From contig CAJMLV010000002.1 in the NCBI GenBank assembly GCA_905214345.1, positions 51,273 to 115,272 on the forward strand: a stretch of 64,000 nucleotides of DNA. Reading direction: 5' to 3'. The stretch is from an uncultured bacterium (GTDB lineage Bacteria; Bacillota; Clostridia; Oscillospirales; Ruminococcaceae). Below are positions 27,945 to 35,079 of the stretch, piece after piece (within the stretch, counting starts at the first letter, position 1; the number at the start of each line of letters is the position of its first letter). Both the position numbers and the translations under genes were made by a program. Under the pieces are notes generated by a model, which was given only the letters and a program-made list of their open reading frames with translations, was not told the DNA's origin and made no database searches.

Positions 27945-28316
27945 ATGCAAGATTTTGCCACCGAATTTGAGTTCGATCTGCCCAAAGGGTATATCGATGC
28001 GGCCGGCACCCTGCACAAGCACGGCGTCATGCGCCTGGCCACCGCTGCGGATGAGATCCTGCCTCTGCGGGACCCCCGGGTGGTGCAGAACCCCGGCTAC
28101 CTGACCATTATCCTGCTGTCCCGGGTCATCACCAGCCTGGGCACCGTGCCCAAGATCGACCCCCGCGTGATCGAGCGGCTGTATTCTTCCGACCTGGCGT
28201 TTCTGCAAAGCATGTACCAGCGCATCAACGCGGTAGAACCCATTGTGGAAACCTGTGTGTGCCCCGAATGCGGCCATACCTTTGAGCAGCAGGTAAATTT
28301 TACTTCAGCGGAGTAA
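27945..28316 (+). CDS. Tail assembly protein (gpG-like position) with C-terminal CxxC
   Basis: 123 residues. The N-terminal half (FEFDLPKGYIDAAGTLHKHG, RLATAADEIL) resembles phage-tail assembly/chaperone proteins of CIS loci. The C-terminus has CVCPECGHTF, a lone Cys cluster suggestive of a zinc knuckle. In long-tailed phages the genes after the tube encode assembly chaperones made as short and frameshifted forms. Here the slippery heptamer A_AAT_TTT lies five codons before the stop, and the next ORF has no normal start codon, so a minor extended product is likely. AAAGGAAC precedes the ATG. Confidence 0.7.
   Translation: MQDFATEFEFDLPKGYIDAAGTLHKHGVMRLATAADEILPLRDPRVVQNPGYLTIILLSRVITSLGTVPKIDPRVIERLYSSDLAFLQSMYQRINAVEPIVETCVCPECGHTFEQQVNFTSAE
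28295..28301 (+). promoter_or_regulatory. Candidate -1 programmed frameshift site A_AAT_TTT
   Basis: In the frame of the upstream ORF the codons read GTA AAT TTT, giving a canonical X_XXY_YYZ heptamer. A -1 slip continues as TAC TTC AGC in the frame that encodes the DUF6760-like product to 28492. A weak 5-bp hairpin (28343-28356) lies ~40 nt downstream; no strong stimulator is obvious. Confidence 0.65.
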
Positions 28317-28492
28317 CCCTCTATCCCGAACAGGAGCTGTACAAGGAGGTTTCCTTCATCTCCTACTACTACCACTGGGATTATCAGACGGTTATGACGC
28401 TGGACCACAGGACCCGGCGCCGGTTCTGCGCGGAAATCTCCGCCATCCACAAGGAACTGAACCAGACGCCCAAAAACATCTTTGAGGTATAA
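28301..28492 (+). CDS. DUF6760-like (Pvc6-type) small CIS protein, probably made by -1 frameshift
   Basis: This 63-codon segment contains YPEQELYKEVSFISYYYHWD followed by MTLDHRTRRRFCAEISAIHK, the pattern of small DUF6760/Pvc6-type CIS proteins. In its frame, back to the TGA at 28283, there is no ATG, GTG or TTG before the conserved part; only a CTG at 28337 lies inside it. An in-frame ATG exists later (VMTLDH) but would remove half the domain. The -1 slip at 28295-28301 would instead fuse it to the preceding ORF as a product of about 182 residues. A CTG start is the alternative. Confidence 0.65.
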   Translation, partial: YFSGVTLYPEQELYKEVSFISYYYHWDYQTVMTLDHRTRRRFCAEISAIHKELNQTPKNIFEV

Positions 28493-28495
28493 ACC

Positions 28496-29002
28496 ATGGG
28501 GAGTGCAAACACACCGAACAAACGGTTCGAACCAGTGTCGGGCTATCAGTTTCAGGTCTATGTCAGCAACATCCGCATGGGTTTTTCCAAAGTGACCAAC
28601 ATCGAGGAATCCATCGAGACCCGGGCCTTTCAGGAAGGCGGCGTCAATGACCGCGTGTATTCGCTGTACAGCCCCGTCACCGCCGAGCGTACCCTTGTGT
28701 TCGAGCGGGGGCTGGGCAACAGCAGCCAGATGTCCGATCTGCTCAACCCGCGGACTTCCGTGGGGCGGCGTGTCCTGCCCGACATTCTCATTGTGGTGGG
28801 GGCGCGCAACGGTTCGGTGAGCAACATCTATCAGGTGCATGGTGCGGTCATCAAGCGCTGGAGCCTGGGCGAACTGGATGCGCTCAACAGCCAGGTGGTG
28901 ATTGAGCGCTTTGAGCTGACCTATGAAACGCTGGAAAGCTGCCCCGTGTCCCACAGTCTGGCGGGACGGGCGCTGTCCTCCCTCAAGGCCGGCGATATCT
29001 GA
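28496..29002 (+). CDS. Second tube-like protein (gp19 family, Pvc5-type)
   Basis: 168 residues with the same fold signature as the first tube protein: YQFQVYVSNIRMGFSKVTNI, ERTLVFERGLG, a central ARNGSVSNIYQVHGAVIKRW and a C-terminal QVVIERFELTYETLE. In CIS loci a second, divergent tube protein forms the layer between tube and baseplate/spike. Starts 3 nt after the preceding stop. The longer loop and low similarity to the first copy argue for a specialised adaptor role. Confidence 0.85.
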   Translation: MGSANTPNKRFEPVSGYQFQVYVSNIRMGFSKVTNIEESIETRAFQEGGVNDRVYSLYSPVTAERTLVFERGLGNSSQMSDLLNPRTSVGRRVLPDILIVVGARNGSVSNIYQVHGAVIKRWSLGELDALNSQVVIERFELTYETLESCPVSHSLAGRALSSLKAGDI

Positions 29003-29038
29003 CCCAAATTCTGATACCCAAACAAAGGAGGCGTGTGT

Positions 29039-31870
29039 ATGCTGCGGCCCGTGCTGGACCCTGTCCTCGGCAGGGAGATCCTTTCGCGCTACACCGCCTT
29101 TGCCAGTTCTGTGGGGGCGCCTGCTCCCATGGAACATCTGATGGCGGAGGGGGCGGTGCAGCCCGCCCGATATGAGACCTATGTGGAAAATCTGCATCAG
29201 GTCACCCAGGCCATCCGCAAAAATTATGTCGTCAACCTTCAGATGGACCTGCGCTTTCTGGCACTGCAGCTGGCTTCCGCCATGGAACAGGCCGGACGTG
29301 CCGAAACCAGGCGCGTGCAGATGCTGGAACGGCAGATCACGATCCTGCGTGACGAAGCGGGCCGCCTGAAAGCAGCCGCGCTGCCGCAGCCGGCAACGGT
29401 GAAAAAACCTTCGTCCGGCCGTGAAATCTCTGGAAATGTTCCGGGAAACGGTCTGGCGGCGGTGCAAAACGCCCGGCGGGCTGCGCTGGCCCCGCTGCAG
29501 CCGGTGGAACCGGAAGCAAACACCTTTGCACCACCGCTTGCCCCGGCGGAACGGGTCCTGGCTGCGCAGCATCTGCCGGCGGAGGACCGAACGGAAGGGA
29601 AAACGGCAGCGTCTGCCGGTGTCCGTCCGCCGGCCCGCAAGGAGCAGGGGCCAACGGAATCCCGGCTTCCGCCTCCGGTCCCCGCGCAGCGTGTTCTGCC
29701 GGACCTGCAGGCAACTGCACCCGCTGGAGAGAAAAGGAGAACCCGGGATGCCGTCCCGGAGCGGCCGGTCCCCGGCCGTACGGCGGGGCAGGTCCCGGCA
29801 GCAGCACTCCGTAACCCGGCGGTACATCTTCCGGACAAAGGAACGGTTCCGCAGCAGGCGGAGCGGGTCATGTATGCCCCCGCCTCCGGGACCCACACCG
29901 AAGCCAGGGGCTCTGCCCCCAACGCTCCCGCGGTCCGTGTGCCGCTGGGACATATGGAACCAGATGACCAGGACGCAGAAAATGCGCCCCTGCCCGATCC
30001 CCGCCCCGCGCGTCTGCTGCGGCCCGAGCCGTCCCGGCGCGTGCTCCGCAGAGATGCGCCGGAGCGGGCGTCAACACGGCAGGAAAATGACGGTTCCGCC
30101 AATTTTGGCCACACGCTGCCCCGCAGTGGCCCGGCACAACCCGAAAAAACAGCAGCTGCGGTTTCCACACAGGCGAAAGCCGGGGATACACCCGCTGCCC
30201 GCGCCGCCGTGGATGCTGCCGGGGTACGGCCTGCCCCGGATCTGACCGCCGCCTCGCTGGTACATGCGGCAGCCGGAACCCGGGAGGACATGCCTGCGGA
30301 CGGCTCCATGCCCCGCAGGACCGTGATGCCCGGGACTTTGCCCGCAGTGCAGAACCCCGAGCAGGGAAAAATGGCGATCAGGGCTGATGATGGTCCTGCC
30401 GCGGTCACGGTCCGTCCGGCACCCGATCTGATCACGGCTCCTTTGGTACACGCTGCGGTACAGGGAGAAAAAGAGCCCGCCCGCAGGGGGGCGCCCAACA
30501 CCGATGTGACCGCCGCAGCCACGTCCGCCCCGCAGAGCGGGACCGGCAGGCAAACCACCCCGGCTGCCACCCGGACGACCCCCATTTCCGCACAGGAACC
30601 CGCCCCGGCGGCAATCCGCCCGGAGCCCGGCCTGACCACGGCACCTTTGGTGCATGCGGTGGTGCAGGGGGAAAAAGATTCCGCCCACAGGGGAACGCCC
30701 AACACCGATGTGACCGCCGCAGCTGCGTCCGTTCCGCAAAGCGGCAGCAATGGACAAAATGTGTCTGTGGCAAGCAGCGGCCCGGCCGCTGCCGTTAACC
30801 GCTCTGCGCCGGTACAGGAATCTGCCCCGGTGACGGCCCACCCGGTGCCCGGGCTGGCAGCAGTGCCTTTGGTTCATGCCGCTGCGGCACAGACGGCGGC
30901 GGACCCCGCCCGTGAAACGTCGGAATCCCGCAAGGCACCCGCCCCGACGGTGATGCCTGCCCCGCAGAGCCGCGGGCAAAAAGCGGCTTCGACAAACAGC
31001 AGTCCGGCTGCTGCCGTCAATCGGTCCGTGCCCGCTGCTGGGAAAGAACCCGCCCTGGTGAAAGAAACCTCCCCGGTGTCGGTCCACCCGGCGCCCGGCA
31101 TGACGGCTGTACCTCTGGTGCATGCCGTCGGCGGGGAAAGAAATTCGGTTTCCCAGCAGCTGTCTTCTGAGAAGAAGATGGAACCGGGTACCGCCAAGGC
31201 GGCAAGTACCGGAACAGCGGTTTCTTCCGCGGCGTCGGGGCGTGCCCCAAATGCGGCGCGCCCGGAATCAGGCGGAAAAAGCCGCCCGGAGGCGGTTTCT
31301 TTCCGTCAACCCAATGCGTTTGTGCGGGCGCCTATGGTTCCCGCCGCCGGAAACCCGCCGGTGGTCACAAACTTTGCCGCAGGAACGGCCGTCTCCGTGA
31401 ACCGGACAATGCCCGGGGCGGCGCCTACCCGGACTGTGCATCCCGCGCCTGCTGTGCCCTCCACGGCGTTTGCCCGGGGGGCGTCCCCTGTGGGGGTCCC
31501 CCTACAGGAAAGCGGCACCGTGACGCCGGGAACGGCCACCCGGCAACCGTCGGTCCCGGCAGGCAGTCCCGCTCCTATGGAACTGCGTCGGGGCGCTGCC
31601 CCGGCTGCTCCGTCGGCGCCGATGGCTTCGGCACCGGGAAATTCCTCCTGGGAGCCCGGCGGCATCCGCACGGTGCACCGGACCCGCACCGTGCGCACAG
31701 AAACCAAGCAGGAAACACCGTCCACCGTGACGGTGCGGCTGCCGGGACAAAGCACTGTCCCGGCGGCAGCGGGGGCTATTGGCCCCGCCGAAGTGGAGCG
31801 CATTGCCGAAAAAGTTTACCGGCAGATCGAGGAACGCCTGCGCAGCGAAAAGATGAGAAGGGGGATGTGA
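29039..31870 (+). CDS. Long Pro/Ala-rich repeat protein; candidate tape-measure or cargo scaffold
   Basis: 943 residues from ATG 29039, 7 nt after AAGGAGG. Residues ~1-120 are helical (YVENLHQVTQAIRKNYVVNL, QLASAMEQAGRAETRRVQML) and look like a folded domain. Residues ~130-900 are low complexity, rich in Pro, Ala, Arg and Thr, and disordered. Five repeats of the motif P.LTxxPLVHA occur at about 30250, 30435, 30640, 30860 and 31105. The end (VERIAEKVYRQIEERLRSEK) is a charged helix. It lies at the tape-measure position of phage tails, after tube and assembly genes and before the baseplate genes. No hydrophobic helices typical of phage tape measures are seen, so the role is uncertain. Confidence 0.6.
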   Translation: MLRPVLDPVLGREILSRYTAFASSVGAPAPMEHLMAEGAVQPARYETYVENLHQVTQAIRKNYVVNLQMDLRFLALQLASAMEQAGRAETRRVQMLERQITILRDEAGRLKAAALPQPATVKKPSSGREISGNVPGNGLAAVQNARRAALAPLQPVEPEANTFAPPLAPAERVLAAQHLPAEDRTEGKTAASAGVRPPARKEQGPTESRLPPPVPAQRVLPDLQATAPAGEKRRTRDAVPERPVPGRTAGQVPAAALRNPAVHLPDKGTVPQQAERVMYAPASGTHTEARGSAPNAPAVRVPLGHMEPDDQDAENAPLPDPRPARLLRPEPSRRVLRRDAPERASTRQENDGSANFGHTLPRSGPAQPEKTAAAVSTQAKAGDTPAARAAVDAAGVRPAPDLTAASLVHAAAGTREDMPADGSMPRRTVMPGTLPAVQNPEQGKMAIRADDGPAAVTVRPAPDLITAPLVHAAVQGEKEPARRGAPNTDVTAAATSAPQSGTGRQTTPAATRTTPISAQEPAPAAIRPEPGLTTAPLVHAVVQGEKDSAHRGTPNTDVTAAAASVPQSGSNGQNVSVASSGPAAAVNRSAPVQESAPVTAHPVPGLAAVPLVHAAAAQTAADPARETSESRKAPAPTVMPAPQSRGQKAASTNSSPAAAVNRSVPAAGKEPALVKETSPVSVHPAPGMTAVPLVHAVGGERNSVSQQLSSEKKMEPGTAKAASTGTAVSSAASGRAPNAARPESGGKSRPEAVSFRQPNAFVRAPMVPAAGNPPVVTNFAAGTAVSVNRTMPGAAPTRTVHPAPAVPSTAFARGASPVGVPLQESGTVTPGTATRQPSVPAGSPAPMELRRGAAPAAPSAPMASAPGNSSWEPGGIRTVHRTRTVRTETKQETPSTVTVRLPGQSTVPAAAGAIGPAEVERIAEKVYRQIEERLRSEKMRRGM
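30250..31120 (+). repeat. Five degenerate PLVHA repeats, with one recent ~207-nt tandem copy
   Basis: Motif (D/G)(L/M)(I/T/A)xxPLVHA recurs five times at spacings of about 190-245 nt. Units 2 and 3 are close copies at DNA level (the NTDVTAAA..PQSG segments near 30490 and 30697 are nearly identical), showing recent tandem duplication. Confidence 0.8.
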
Positions 31871-31873
31871 TCC

Positions 31874-32692
31874 ATGCTGACGACCGACGGGGCCAAGACC
31901 ACGGCCACGAACAACACCAAGGACAGCGGTGCCAACACCCTGACCCCCGCCAAGCTGGAAAAAGCCCGGCTGGAGATCATCGCCGGGGCGGACGAACGCA
32001 CCACCACCGATAAAAAAACGGTGACGGTGCAGTTCAATCCCTCGGAATATACCCTGGAACGCAGTGTGCACCTGTCCCGGCATCGCAGTCTGGGCAACAA
32101 TGGCAATCCGGACCAGGGGCAGGTCCCCGCCGGGGAACCCGCCCGTCTGACAGTGCCGCTTTACTTTGATACCATCACCGAACTGCCGGGACCGGGCAGT
32201 TCCGGGGGTGGCAGTACCTCCGGCGCCGATGGCCTGGTACCGCTGGCACGGGAACAATGCAGCCTGGGGTCCAAAGACAGCCCGGCCGCCGCCTGTGCCG
32301 AGATCATGCAGCTGGTCAAGTTTGTACGCCAGTGCCACCAGCCGCCCAAGGTCAATTTCCTGTGGGGGACGCTGGATTTCATCGGCGTGGTGGAACACGC
32401 CTCCGCCCAGTACACCATGTTTGCGCCTGGCGGTACCCCTGTGCAGGCCAAAGTCACCCTGGTGATCGTGGGGGAGGAGTGCTCGGTCATCCAGCAAAGC
32501 ACCCAGCAGCCCAACGAATCCCCCGACCGCACCAAGGAACGGACCCTTGCCCAGGGCGACCAGCTTTGGATGATCGCCGGGCAGGAGTACGATGACCCCG
32601 GCCAGTGGAAAGTCATTGCTGAAGCCAACGGCATCCTGAATCCGCGCCGCCTGGAACGGGCGGTGGTACTCAAGGTGCCTTCCATCCAATAA
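31874..32692 (+). CDS. CIS_tube/LysM adaptor protein (Pvc7-type)
   Basis: 272 residues. The core carries TVTVQFNPSEYTLERSVHLS, then RLTVPLYFDTI, and QPPKVNFLWGTLDFIGVVEH with the VKVTLVIVGEE-like strand typical of CIS_tube-domain proteins. The C-terminus (DDPGQWKVIAEANGILNPRR, LERAVVLKVP) is a LysM-like motif. In Pvc/Afp the matching protein joins the tube to the spike. Cytoplasmic; no signal peptide. Follows the long repeat protein by 3 nt. Confidence 0.88.
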   Translation: MLTTDGAKTTATNNTKDSGANTLTPAKLEKARLEIIAGADERTTTDKKTVTVQFNPSEYTLERSVHLSRHRSLGNNGNPDQGQVPAGEPARLTVPLYFDTITELPGPGSSGGGSTSGADGLVPLAREQCSLGSKDSPAAACAEIMQLVKFVRQCHQPPKVNFLWGTLDFIGVVEHASAQYTMFAPGGTPVQAKVTLVIVGEECSVIQQSTQQPNESPDRTKERTLAQGDQLWMIAGQEYDDPGQWKVIAEANGILNPRRLERAVVLKVPSIQ

Positions 32693-32713
32693 ACCGCAGA
32701 AAGGGGGCGCACC

Positions 32714-33814
32714 ATGGACCTGATGACGGCCAGCACCAGCTATCAGCAGCTGCAGAGCAAGTACGAAAAGTTCCGTGCGCCCACTGTTTGTGTGCTGGTG
32801 GACGGTACCGACATCACCCAAAACCTGAAAACGCATCTGTCCCGGGTCACCGCCGACCTGACCTGCGGTTACGCGGCTTCCGGTGTTTCCTTCGATGTGA
32901 TCGGGGAATATGAATACGAACAGACCTCCTTTTCCGCCAAGGGCGTGGCCAAAGTCCTGCAGTTGGGGGCGCGGGTGGAGCTGAAACTGGGCTACATCCG
33001 CACCGAAACCGTCTTCAGCGGCCTGATCGCGGAGGTGCGCTATGAGTTTGAGGAGGACGAATCCCCCTACATTCATGTGGAATGTATGGACGCTAAGTGC
33101 CTGCTGATGAAGACGCAGCGCCTGGAGATCCGCAGCGAAAAAAAGATCGCCCCCATTGTCAGCGCCCTGCTGGGCGCCCAGCCGGTGAGCACCTATCTCA
33201 GCGGGCGCACCGTGGACCTGCAGGAAGCGGAAAAACCGCCCCTGCCCTTCAATATGGAGAGCGATTATGATTTTTTGGTCCGGCAGGCTCAATATACCGG
33301 GTGTGAGTTCTTTATCTTTGCGGGCAAAGCATATTTCCGCCGTCCGCCCGCATCTTCCACACCTGTGATGACCCTGGAACCCCGCCAGGGCATCGCCCGG
33401 GCCAGTTTTTCCCTGCGGGGGGCGCCTTTGGTGAAAAAGGTCACAGTGGTGGGGGTGGACCCGGACAGCGATGCCTCTGTTTCCGGCAGTGCTTCGGCCC
33501 AGGGCAGCTTCGGCAAGGGCGCCGGACCGGGGCGGATGCTTTCCGGCACCGAGCGTACCTACTTTGATGCCCGGGCCATAAGCGCCAAGGACGCTGCCGA
33601 CCGCGCCAAAGTTCTGATGAGCGGTATCCAGCAGCAGTTCGGGCAGCTTACCTGCCGGTGCATCGGCCTGCCGGAACTGGTGCCGGGACGATGGATCAGG
33701 ATCAAGGGCCTGATGCCCGAAGCGGATACCGGTTTCTATATCACCGATGTCCGGCATGTGTATTCCCAGAACGGATTCACCACCACCTTTGATGCGAGGA
33801 TCAGCAGCTTATGA
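32714..33814 (+). CDS. Spike protein N-terminal part (VgrG/gpD-like, late control protein D family)
   Basis: 366 residues. Features of the phage late-control D/VgrG N-terminal domains include LGARVELKLGYIRTETVFSG, YDFLVRQAQYTGCEFFIF and the C-terminal SGIQQQFGQLTCRCIGLPEL followed by PGRWIRIKGL. It forms the trimeric hub that accepts the tube. The OB-fold/needle half is in the next gene, with ATGA overlap of stop and start. In PVC both halves are one protein (Pvc8). Confidence 0.9.
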   Translation: MDLMTASTSYQQLQSKYEKFRAPTVCVLVDGTDITQNLKTHLSRVTADLTCGYAASGVSFDVIGEYEYEQTSFSAKGVAKVLQLGARVELKLGYIRTETVFSGLIAEVRYEFEEDESPYIHVECMDAKCLLMKTQRLEIRSEKKIAPIVSALLGAQPVSTYLSGRTVDLQEAEKPPLPFNMESDYDFLVRQAQYTGCEFFIFAGKAYFRRPPASSTPVMTLEPRQGIARASFSLRGAPLVKKVTVVGVDPDSDASVSGSASAQGSFGKGAGPGRMLSGTERTYFDARAISAKDAADRAKVLMSGIQQQFGQLTCRCIGLPELVPGRWIRIKGLMPEADTGFYITDVRHVYSQNGFTTTFDARISSL

Positions 33815-34599
33815 GTGAGATCACACAACTTCTGGAACCCGGCGGCGATTTTGCCAAGGACCCGGCTCTGCGCCGTCCGCCTCATTTTGTGCAAGGCAAA
33901 GTGGCCGACAATGCGGATAAAAATTACCCCGGCATGGTCAAGGTGGAGTTTCTGTCCTGGAAGAGCGGCAGCAATATCTGTGAGTGGATGCCGCTGCTCC
34001 ACCCCTATGCAGGCAAGGAATACGGCGCCTATGCCGTGCCCGAAGTGGGGGATGTGGTGCTGGTGGGTTTCCTGGGAGCGGAGATGCGCCGCCCCTTTGT
34101 GATGGGGGTGCTGTATCCGGCAGGGGCCCAGTATCCCGGCAAATGCTACGACGACAAGAACTGTGTGAAGTCTTTGCGCACAAAGGGCGGGCACGAGGTG
34201 GTGTTCCGGGATGAAAGCGGCAAGGAAAGCTGCACTGTCACCACCCCGGGCGGCCTGACTGCCTGCCTGGATGATGAAAAGCAGAGCATCACCCTGTCCG
34301 ACAAAGACGGAAAAAATCTGCTCAAACTGGATTGCAAGTCCGGCGAAGCGCAGATCACCGCCGATGCCAAGATCGTGCTCAAGACCGGAAAGTGCACCGT
34401 CACCCTGGACGGGCGCGGCGGGGAACTGAAACTGGAATGTGACCGGCTGACAGCCAAGGCCACCCAGCAGGCCAGCATCACGGCCAACCAGATGATGCAG
34501 CTGTCCGGCGGTATGCTCACCGCCGAAGGCAAGCAGACCGCGCAGTTCAAGGGCGGCGCCATGACCGAAGTGTCCGGCGGCATGGTCAAGATCAACTGA
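33811..34599 (+). CDS. Spike protein C-terminal part (gp5 OB-fold and beta-helix needle)
   Basis: 262 residues. The N-terminal ~110 have the gp5/VgrG OB-fold pattern (FVQGKVADNADKNYPGMVKV, WMPLLHPYAGKEYGAYAVPE followed by GDVVLVGFLG). The rest is a repetitive beta-helix (KQSITLSDKDGKNLLKLDCK, VTLDGRGGELKLECD) ending in short Gly/Ser-rich units, as in VgrG needles. It should assemble with the preceding subunit into the spike, capped by the PAAR-like protein at 25191. Overlaps the hub gene by 4 nt (ATGA), consistent with equal synthesis. Confidence 0.9.
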   Translation: MSEITQLLEPGGDFAKDPALRRPPHFVQGKVADNADKNYPGMVKVEFLSWKSGSNICEWMPLLHPYAGKEYGAYAVPEVGDVVLVGFLGAEMRRPFVMGVLYPAGAQYPGKCYDDKNCVKSLRTKGGHEVVFRDESGKESCTVTTPGGLTACLDDEKQSITLSDKDGKNLLKLDCKSGEAQITADAKIVLKTGKCTVTLDGRGGELKLECDRLTAKATQQASITANQMMQLSGGMLTAEGKQTAQFKGGAMTEVSGGMVKIN

Positions 34600-34604
34600 T
34601 ACAA

Positions 34605-34626
34605 CGGTCCGGTCACAGCCGGACCG
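34605..34626 (+). repeat. Hairpin upstream of gp25-like gene sharing GGTCCGGTC with the sheath leader
   Basis: CGGTCCGG (34605-34612) pairs with CCGGACCG (34619-34626) over a 6-nt loop, then the ribosome site AAGGAGG follows at 34631. The left arm plus loop start, GGTCCGGTC, is identical to the left arm of the sheath-leader hairpin at 25626. Confidence 0.6.
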
Positions 34627-34642
34627 GGAGAAGGAGGCGAAC

Positions 34643-35059
34643 ATGGCAGGCACAAGAGATTTTCTCGGCACGGGGTGGGCTTTCCCCCCAAGGGTGGACG
34701 CCGCCACCGGCCGCCTTGCCACCAGCAGCGAGGAGGAGAATATCCGCCAGTCGGTGCGCATTATCCTGACCACCCGCTGCGGCGAGCGTGCCATGCGCCC
34801 GGATTTCGGATGCAATCTGCACAACTACGTGTTTGAACTGCCCGACCTGTCCGCCCTGACCCGCATCAAGGCCGAGGTGGTGGAGGCGCTCACTCTGTGG
34901 GAACCCCGCATCATCGACATCACCGTGGATGTGGATATGAACGATCTGGGGCGCGGTGTGCTGACTTTCCATATCGGCTACACCGTGCGTTCCACCAACA
35001 ATCCCAATAACCTGGTGTTCCCGTACTATCTGTATGAGGGCGTCGGGGATGATCTGTGA
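34643..35059 (+). CDS. gp25-like baseplate wedge protein (Pvc9-type)
   Basis: 138 residues with the gp25/lysozyme-like wedge pattern: FLGTGWAFPPRVDAATG, EENIRQSVRIILTTRCGERA followed by MRPDFGCNLHNYVFE. The EIR-like NIRQSVR and RPDFG motifs are family marks. It forms part of the baseplate wedge that holds the first sheath ring. AAGGAGGCGAAC precedes the ATG. Confidence 0.94.
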   Translation: MAGTRDFLGTGWAFPPRVDAATGRLATSSEEENIRQSVRIILTTRCGERAMRPDFGCNLHNYVFELPDLSALTRIKAEVVEALTLWEPRIIDITVDVDMNDLGRGVLTFHIGYTVRSTNNPNNLVFPYYLYEGVGDDL

Positions 35060-35079
35060 CCGCAGGGGAGGGCGCACGT

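Noticed and set aside
28343..28350. AAGGAGG as ribosome site for a separate DUF6760-like ORF
   Set aside because: No ATG, GTG or TTG follows at a usable distance; the bases encode the conserved Lys-Glu-Val of the domain itself.
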